From positions 1 to 7,600 of the forward strand of contig NZ_CALCYR010000036.1 in NCBI RefSeq assembly GCF_937906425.1: a stretch of 7,600 nt of DNA. The letters are read 5' to 3'. The stretch is from an uncultured Methanobrevibacter sp. (GTDB lineage Archaea; Methanobacteriota; Methanobacteria; Methanobacteriales; Methanobacteriaceae). The notes beneath the pieces are model-generated. The model made no database searches. It was not told the DNA's origin and worked only from the letters and a program-made list of their open reading frames with translations. Of this stretch, positions 1 to 3,861 are shown piece after piece (the stretch's first letter is position 1; each line of letters starts with the position of its first letter). The position numbers and the translations under genes are program-made.

Positions 1-64
1 AATTATTTTTAAATTATTTTTAAATTATTTTTTAATTATTTTTAAATTATTTTTAAATTATTTT
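1..64. repeat. 11-bp phased T-tract tandem repeat
   Basis: About six units of the form AAATTATTTTT follow each other with an 11-bp period (one unit has an extra T in place of an A). Each unit carries a T4-T6 run on the plus strand. The array is cut by the window edge. By analogy with the arrays that follow plus-strand genes elsewhere in this window, it may lie downstream of a gene ending to the left; that is inference. Confidence 0.75.
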
Positions 65-67
65 CAC

Positions 68-112
68 AGTTCTTTTTTATGTGGTTTAAGAAATGTAAAC
101 CTTAAAGGAACT
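68..112 (+). terminator. Long interrupted hairpin, probable 3' end of an upstream transcript
   Basis: The outer stem pairs 68-76 with 104-112 (nine pairs, one of them G-U) and the inner stem pairs 83-88 (GGTTTA) with 96-101 (TAAACC). The apical loop is seven bases, and the internal loop is 6 by 2 bases. A T-rich stretch follows. Fifteen pairs are far more than expected by chance in AT-rich sequence, so a folded RNA is likely. Calling it a terminator or 3' UTR element is inference, because the gene it would belong to is outside the window. A small RNA is an alternative. Confidence 0.4.
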
Positions 113-257
113 ATCCATTTTAATATATTTTTGTAACTAAATTAATTTTTTACATTTTTGTTTAATTATTATTTGAAATTATATTTTTTTGTTTAATATT
201 TTTTAATTTTTCTGAATGTTTTTTTAAAATATATAAATCTTGATTTTTTTATAAAAA
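113..257. other. AT-rich spacer without recognisable genes
   Basis: Very AT-rich DNA with scattered T runs and stop codons in all frames. No RNA gene or coding signal was seen. It separates the hairpin at 68-112 from the thermosome promoter. Confidence 0.6.
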
Positions 258-276
258 CCAAAAAGTATTTATATAA
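258..276 (+). promoter_or_regulatory. Probable BRE/TATA promoter of the thermosome gene
   Basis: A purine-rich stretch (AAAAAG, 260-265) precedes TTTATATAA (268-276), a good match to the archaeal BRE plus TATA arrangement. Transcription would start about 25 bases further on, near 297-302, giving a leader of roughly 235 nt. That is long for an archaeal mRNA, but the leader region holds folded elements, which fits. A closer TATA-like site at 481-490 competes with this assignment. Confidence 0.5.
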
Positions 277-321
277 CCTTAAACCCAATTGTATTATAGA
301 ATAAATATTATTTTCATATTA

Positions 322-364
322 AAATCCGAAATTTGGACTGGTTTTAATCAGTTTCTTGGGATTT
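322..364 (+). promoter_or_regulatory. Predicted stem-loop in the thermosome 5' leader
   Basis: AAATCC (322-327) can pair with GGATTT (359-364), and inside it ACTG (337-340) pairs with CAGT (349-352) around an 8-base loop, extendable by G-U pairs. The element is clearly richer in G and C than its surroundings. It could be a regulatory leader structure or a DNA operator. No known riboswitch or heat-shock operator consensus was recognised. Confidence 0.35.
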
Positions 365-418
365 AATTTGATTATAACTGTTCTTTTTATTTCAATAGGT
401 ATGATTTAATTTAATCTG

Positions 419-448
419 CCCCATATCTGTTTTGATGTAGGGGATATG
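419..448 (+). promoter_or_regulatory. Two mutually exclusive hairpins in the thermosome leader
   Basis: Fold A pairs 419-427 (CCCCATATC) with 434-443 (GATGTAGGGG), leaving a six-base loop and one bulged A. Fold B pairs CATATC (422-427) with GATATG (443-448) perfectly. The two share the CATATC arm and cannot coexist, the arrangement expected of a switch, although a chance overlap cannot be excluded. The block is G/C-rich against an AT-rich background and lies about 85 bases before the start codon. Confidence 0.35.
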
Positions 449-480
449 ATTCAATCTATTATTTGATAGGTTTATTTAAA

Positions 481-490
481 TTATATTTAT
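481..490 (+). promoter_or_regulatory. Alternative TATA-like box close to the thermosome start
   Basis: TTATATTTAT lies about 44-53 bases before the ATG. If used, transcription would start near 512-516 with a leader of about 20 nt that still includes the ribosome binding site. In such AT-rich DNA this match is weak evidence by itself. Confidence 0.25.
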
Positions 491-521
491 TAATTATTAA
501 AAAAATTATTTATAAAAAATT

Positions 522-527
522 GAGGTG
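522..527 (+). promoter_or_regulatory. Ribosome binding site that fixes the thermosome start
   Basis: GAGGTG, complementary to the 3' end of archaeal 16S rRNA, ends six bases before the ATG at 534. A GTG at 525 in the same frame would overlap this site and have no Shine-Dalgarno of its own, so 534 is preferred. Confidence 0.85.
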
Positions 528-533
528 TATAAT

Positions 534-2150
534 ATGGCACAAGGTGGACAACCTATTTTTGTATTACCTGAAGGAACTAACAGATTGTTAGGAAGAGATG
601 CACAAAGAACAAACATCTTAGCAGGTAAAGTTTTAGCTGAAACTGTAAGAACTACTTTAGGTCCAAAAGGAATGGACAAAATGTTAGTTGATGGACTTGG
701 AGACATTGTAGTAACCAACGATGGAGTTACTATCTTAAAAGAAATGGATATTGAACATCCTGCAGCTAAAATGCTCGTAGAAGTAGCAAAAACCCAAGAA
801 GATGAAGTAGGAGACGGAACTACTACTGCAGTAATCATTGCAGGAGAACTTCTTAAAAAATCTGAATCATTATTAGATATGGACATTCACCCAACTATTA
901 TTGCTATGGGTTACAGACAAGCAGCTGAAAAGGCTCAAGAAATTTTAGAAGACATTGCAATTGAAGATATTTCTCGTGACATGCTCGTAAAAGTAGCAAT
1001 GACTGCAATGACTGGTAAAGGAACTGAAAAAGCTCGTGAACCTTTAGCAAACTTAATCGTAGATGCAGTACAACAAGTTGCTGCTGACGGCAAGGTTGAA
1101 ACCGATCACATTAAAATCGAAAAGAAAGATGGCGCTGTAGTTGAAGAATCCTCTTTAGTACAAGGTGTAATTGTAGATAAGGAAAAGGTACACCCTGGTA
1201 TGCCTTCTGAATTAAAAGACGCTAAAGTTGTCTTAATCAACTCTCCTTTAGAAGTTAAGGAAACTGAAGTTGATGCAGAAATCAGAATCACTGACCCTGC
1301 TCAAATGCAAGCATTCATCGAACAGGAAGAACAAATGGTCAGAGACATGGTTAATAAAGTTGCTGACTCTGGTGCAACTGTCTTATTCGCTCAAAAAGGT
1401 ATTGATGACTTAGCACAACACTACTTAGCTAAAGCAGGAATCATGGCTGTAAGAAGAGTTAAAAAATCAGACATTGAAAAATTAGCTAAAGCAACCGGTG
1501 CTACCGTTGTATCCAACTTAGATGACTTAACTGAAGATGACTTAGGTTTAGCCGGTTCTGTAACCGAGAAGAAAATCTCCGGTGAAGACATGATCTTCGT
1601 AGAAGAATGTAAAGAACCTAAGGCAGTAACCTTATTAGTCAGAGGAAGTACCAAACACATCGTTGATGAAATTGACAGAGCTGTTGATGACGCTATCGGT
1701 GTAGTTGCTGCTACCGTTGAAGACGGTCAAGTTGTAGCTGGTGGAGGAGCTCCAGAAATCGCTATGGCTAAAAAACTTAAAGATTATGCTGAATCCATTA
1801 GCGGAAGAGAACAATTAGCTGTAACTGCATTTGCAGAATCCTTGGAAATTGTTCCTAAGACCTTAGCAGAAAATGCAGGATTAGACAGCATTGACTCTTT
1901 AGTAGACTTAAGAGCTGCACATGAAAATTCCCCTTATATGGGATTAAATGTATTCACTGGTGAAGTAACTGACATGAAAGAAGAAGGTGTTGTAGAACCT
2001 AAACGTGTCAAGAAACAAGCTATTCAATCTGCTTCCGAAGCTGCTGAAATGATTTTAAGAATCGATGACGTAATTGCTTCCAGCGGAACCAGTGGCGGCG
2101 ACATGCCAATGGACCCAGGTATGGGCGGCGGCATGCCTCCTATGATGTAA
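534..2150 (+). CDS. thsA: Thermosome subunit (group II chaperonin)
   Basis: A 538-residue archaeal chaperonin of the CCT/TCP-1 family, which forms a double-ring cytosolic complex that encloses and folds proteins using ATP. The sequence has the full family layout: equatorial nucleotide-binding motifs TLGPKGMDKML (41-51), VTNDGVTILKEM (60-71) and GDGTTT (93-98, with the catalytic Asp at 94), the intermediate and apical regions across the middle, then VVAGGGAPE (400-408) back in the equatorial domain. The C-terminus is a Gly/Met-rich tail (about 521-538) like those that project into the chaperonin cavity. Length is normal for the family and no key residue is missing. Translation starts at the ATG six bases after GAGGTG. 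It appears to be transcribed alone, from an upstream TATA promoter to a structured terminator. Methanogens may carry several thermosome paralogues, so the A designation is tentative. Confidence 0.97.
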   Translation: MAQGGQPIFVLPEGTNRLLGRDAQRTNILAGKVLAETVRTTLGPKGMDKMLVDGLGDIVVTNDGVTILKEMDIEHPAAKMLVEVAKTQEDEVGDGTTTAVIIAGELLKKSESLLDMDIHPTIIAMGYRQAAEKAQEILEDIAIEDISRDMLVKVAMTAMTGKGTEKAREPLANLIVDAVQQVAADGKVETDHIKIEKKDGAVVEESSLVQGVIVDKEKVHPGMPSELKDAKVVLINSPLEVKETEVDAEIRITDPAQMQAFIEQEEQMVRDMVNKVADSGATVLFAQKGIDDLAQHYLAKAGIMAVRRVKKSDIEKLAKATGATVVSNLDDLTEDDLGLAGSVTEKKISGEDMIFVEECKEPKAVTLLVRGSTKHIVDEIDRAVDDAIGVVAATVEDGQVVAGGGAPEIAMAKKLKDYAESISGREQLAVTAFAESLEIVPKTLAENAGLDSIDSLVDLRAAHENSPYMGLNVFTGEVTDMKEEGVVEPKRVKKQAIQSASEAAEMILRIDDVIASSGTSGGDMPMDPGMGGGMPPMM

Positions 2151-2240
2151 GCAAGCTTTTTTGGCCTTCGGCCAAAAAACCTTGACCAAAATCTTGTCTA
2201 TTTTGGTTGAGGTTTGCTTTTTCTTTTTTTATTTTTTTAA
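2149..2240 (+). terminator. Three-way-junction RNA element plus T tract ending the thermosome transcript
   Basis: Three helices account for almost every base from 2149 to 2219. P1 pairs 2149-2155 with 2213-2219 and includes the last two bases of the stop codon. P2 pairs 2157-2166 with 2170-2179 (TTTTTTGGCC against GGCCAAAAAA, loop TTC). P3 pairs 2180-2192 with 2200-2212 (13 pairs, two of them G-U, 7-base loop). Only position 2156 and the two loops are unpaired. A T-rich tract follows (2218-2240). An alternative fold lengthens P2 by CAAG/CTTG (2152-2155 with 2181-2184) and disrupts P1 and P3. Its position after the stop and before the T run suggests termination or 3'-end protection. Confidence 0.7.
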
Positions 2241-2440
2241 ACTAATTTTATTTCTAATTTAACTTATTTTTACTAATTTTTATCTATTTTAACTAATTTT
2301 TATTTATTTTTACTTATTTTTACTTATTTTTTTAATAATCTTTAATTGATTTTTAACTTATTTTTATTATTTTTACTATTTTGCATTGATTTTTTATTAA
2401 AATTCTTTATTTTTTGCTCATATATTTGTCTTTTAATAAA
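2221..2440. repeat. Degenerate T-tract array after the thermosome gene
   Basis: Units resembling ACTAATTTTTAT and CTTATTTTTA recur about every 10-12 bases, most clearly from 2253 to 2332, giving many T4-T7 runs on the plus strand and few A runs. No coding potential was seen. The pattern is a decayed version of the exact 10-bp array at 3651-3720. Archaeal RNA polymerase stops at oligo-T, so a redundant termination zone is the simplest reading. Confidence 0.6.
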
Positions 2441-2450
2441 AATATTTATA
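2439..2450 (+). promoter_or_regulatory. Candidate distal TATA box for the Ser-rich gene pair
   Basis: AAAATATTTATA resembles an archaeal BRE/TATA site. It would give a leader of about 135 nt before the gene at 2610. It competes with the nearer candidate at 2521-2535. Confidence 0.3.
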
Positions 2451-2520
2451 TTGATTAAAGAAAATAATAATAATTTAATATAATTAAATTATTTATTTAA
2501 TTAATTTTAGTACAATTATA

Positions 2521-2535
2521 AAAACTTATTTATAA
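2521..2535 (+). promoter_or_regulatory. Candidate proximal TATA box for the Ser-rich gene pair
   Basis: A purine-rich AAAA is followed by TTATTTATAA. Transcription would begin near 2557, giving a leader of about 50 nt, a more usual archaeal length than the distal candidate would give. The assignment rests on position and consensus only. Confidence 0.35.
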
Positions 2536-2598
2536 TTTATTGAAATCAAAATTATTAATTTGAAAATTTATAATTTGTCCGTATATTTTAAATTTATT

Positions 2599-2603
2599 GA
2601 GGT
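2599..2603 (+). promoter_or_regulatory. Ribosome binding site of the first Ser-rich gene
   Basis: GAGGT ends six bases before the ATG at 2610, the same spacing as at the thermosome gene. It supports this small low-complexity reading frame as a real, translated gene. Confidence 0.75.
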
Positions 2604-2609
2604 TAATTT

Positions 2610-3101
2610 ATGGAAACGGAAGATATAATAATTGCTATTTTGCTTGTATTAATTGCTATTGCAGCAGTTTTCTGTGCATGGACTTTTATGGCTGATGATT
2701 TTCATAGCACTCAAGAATTAAGCTTCAGTAATTCTACTGATGTTGCAAATGACACAGATGCTGATGTCAATGTAACTAATAATACTACTGTAGCTTCTTC
2801 TACTTATGAGTCTGGTGCTAGTGGTTCAAATTATGAGTCTGGTGCTAGCAGCCCTAGTTATAGTTCTTCTTCCAGTTCATACAGTTCTGGATCAAGTTCC
2901 TATAGTTCTAGTTCTTACAGTTCTGGATCAAGTTCTTATAGTTCTGGTTCTGGTTCTGGTTCTGCTTCTACTTCAGGCAGTTCTTCAAGTTCCGGTTCTG
3001 ATTCTGGTTCTTCTTCTGTGGCTCCTAGTGCATCCTATGATTCTGGTGCTAGTGCACCTGCAGAAAGTTCTTCTAGTTCATCAGTTGAAGCAAGCGAATA
3101 A
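2610..3101 (+). CDS. Membrane-anchored Ser/Gly-rich low-complexity protein, probable surface protein
   Basis: A 163-residue protein of unknown function. Residues 6-27 form one hydrophobic segment, an uncleaved anchor or signal peptide, with a Cys at 22. Residues 28-60 are acidic and hold five N-X-S/T sequons (Asn 41, 47, 54, 57 and 58), which fits N-glycosylation outside the cell. From residue 63 on it is almost only Ser, Gly, Tyr, Ala and Thr, with imperfect repeats: YESGAS twice, SYDSGAS once, and blocks of SYSSGSSS. No folded domain is recognisable. The Shine-Dalgarno site, and Ser codons of both the TCN and AGY types mixed along the tail, support a real gene under protein-level selection. 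The next gene starts 38 bases later and has the same design, so the two probably share a transcript. A glycosylated stalk or wall-spanning spacer is possible but unproven. Confidence 0.8.
   Translation: METEDIIIAILLVLIAIAAVFCAWTFMADDFHSTQELSFSNSTDVANDTDADVNVTNNTTVASSTYESGASGSNYESGASSPSYSSSSSSYSSGSSSYSSSSYSSGSSSYSSGSGSGSASTSGSSSSSGSDSGSSSVAPSASYDSGASAPAESSSSSSVEASE
2805..2945 (+). repeat. Internal direct repeats in the first Ser-rich gene
   Basis: A 17-base unit encoding YESGA occurs at 2805-2821 and 2832-2848 (27-base period). A 30-base unit encoding YSSGSSSYSS occurs at 2880-2909 and 2916-2945 (36-base period, one silent mismatch). All periods are multiples of three, so gain or loss of a copy would keep the frame. 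Confidence 0.85.
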
Positions 3102-3139
3102 CTTAATTTTTTATAATTTTTTATAAATGGGGTTAAAAT

Positions 3140-3601
3140 ATGGAATCTAAAAGGGTTGTAACTACAATCATAGCTGCTTTAATAATTGTTGTAGCAGTTT
3201 CTAGTGCACTTTCTTTTATTTCAGGTCAGGTCTTTGACGACAATGCAACAAATGATTCTGATACAGAACTTTTATCATTTGAGGACATTCTTTCTCCAAA
3301 TCCTACAGAGGACGTTGATGATTCATCATCTGGGGATACTTCAAGTTCTACTCTTAGCAGTCAAAGATCTGGTTCAAGTGGGTCTAGTTCTAATTCTATT
3401 GCAAGAAGTTCTAATTCAAATACTCGTTCTAGTTCTAGTTCTGGTTCAAGTGGGTCTAGTTCTTCTAGTTCCTCAAGTTCTGGTTCTTCCAGTTCATCTA
3501 CTTCCAGTTCAGGAAGTTCTAGTTCAAGTGGCGGATCCAGCCAATCTTCAGCTCCTACACATGAGATTATTATAGAAGATTATGGTGGTGATGAAGCTTA
3601 G
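3140..3601 (+). CDS. Second membrane-anchored Ser-rich protein, probable surface protein
   Basis: A 153-residue protein of unknown function with the same plan as its upstream neighbour. Lys4 and Arg5 precede a hydrophobic anchor (about residues 6-27), which predicts an inside N-terminus and an exported remainder. An acidic stretch follows with two sequons (Asn 35 and 38). Residues 62-137 are mostly Ser with Gly and scattered Arg and Asn. Unlike its neighbour it ends in a distinct, non-repetitive tail (HEIIIEDYGGDEA, 141-153) that could be a binding or anchoring motif. The start is preceded by GGGGTT, a weaker Shine-Dalgarno match, five bases before the ATG. The 38-base gap to the previous stop suggests an operon. 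The anchor lacks the Gly after Lys/Arg expected of archaeal type IV pilins. The two genes are probably diverged tandem paralogues, but the tails are too simple to prove homology. Confidence 0.8.
   Translation: MESKRVVTTIIAALIIVVAVSSALSFISGQVFDDNATNDSDTELLSFEDILSPNPTEDVDDSSSGDTSSSTLSSQRSGSSGSSSNSIARSSNSNTRSSSSSGSSGSSSSSSSSSGSSSSSTSSSGSSSSSGGSSQSSAPTHEIIIEDYGGDEA
3368..3463 (+). repeat. Exact 24-bp duplication within the second Ser-rich gene
   Basis: The same 24 bases, encoding SGSSGSSS, are found at 3368-3391 and 3440-3463, exactly 72 bases apart and in frame. Exact identity, including third codon positions, suggests recent duplication or recombination inside the Ser-rich region. Confidence 0.85.
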
Positions 3602-3627
3602 TTTTTACTAAGTTTCTTAATTTTTTT
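3593..3627 (+). terminator. Hairpin overlapping the stop codon, followed by T run
   Basis: GAAGCTTAG (3593-3601) pairs with CTAAGTTTC (3608-3616): nine pairs, one of them G-U, around a six-base T-rich loop. The left arm contains the TAG stop codon (3599-3601). T7 follows at 3621-3627. The layout resembles an intrinsic terminator, and it is the second plus-strand gene here whose 3' structure begins in the stop codon. Confidence 0.6.
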
Positions 3628-3650
3628 ATTTTATTTTTATCTTTTTTTTA

Positions 3651-3720
3651 CTTATTTTTACTTATTTTTACTTATTTTTACTTATTTTTACTTATTTTTA
3701 TCTTTTTTTACTTATTTTTA
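3651..3720. repeat. Exact 10-bp phased T-tract tandem repeat
   Basis: CTTATTTTTA occurs five times in perfect register (3651-3700), then one variant unit (3701-3710) and one more perfect copy (3711-3720). Looser T4-T7 repeats continue to about 3780. Each unit puts a T5 run at the same face of the helix, so the DNA should be intrinsically curved. It lies between convergent genes, with the T runs on the strand that would terminate the plus-strand transcript. No gene is present between 3602 and 3861. Confidence 0.9.
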
Positions 3721-3861
3721 CTTGTTTGATAGTTTTTATTTATTTTTATTTGTTTTTATTTATTTTTATCTTTTTTTATTAAGTTTTACTTATTGTATCT
3801 GTATGCTATTTAAGAATTCTTTCATTGTTTTTTAAGCTGTTCCATTAAAGTCTTTATTTAA

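Noticed and set aside
525..533. GTG start adding three residues to the thermosome
   Set aside because: The GTG overlaps the Shine-Dalgarno GAGGTG that serves the ATG at 534, and it has no ribosome binding site of its own.
506..1660. Minus-strand reading frames inside the thermosome gene
   Set aside because: They are antisense to a strongly conserved chaperonin and show no independent coding signal.
3140..3230. Type IV pilin-like (class III) signal peptide in the second Ser-rich protein
   Set aside because: The basic residues before the hydrophobic segment are not followed by the Gly and Glu pattern expected of a prepilin peptidase site.
2806..3575. Overlapping Leu/Val-rich reading frames within the two Ser-rich genes (2806-3126 and 3204-3575)
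   Set aside because: They are frame shadows produced by reading Ser-codon repeats one base out of phase; they lack ribosome binding sites of their own.
3651..3720. CRISPR-like array
   Set aside because: The units are only 10 bp and directly adjacent, without spacers; this is a simple tandem repeat.
3843..3861. Terminator hairpin for the minus-strand gene
   Set aside because: Only a five-pair, all A/T stem can be drawn and no T run follows on the minus strand, so the evidence is too weak.
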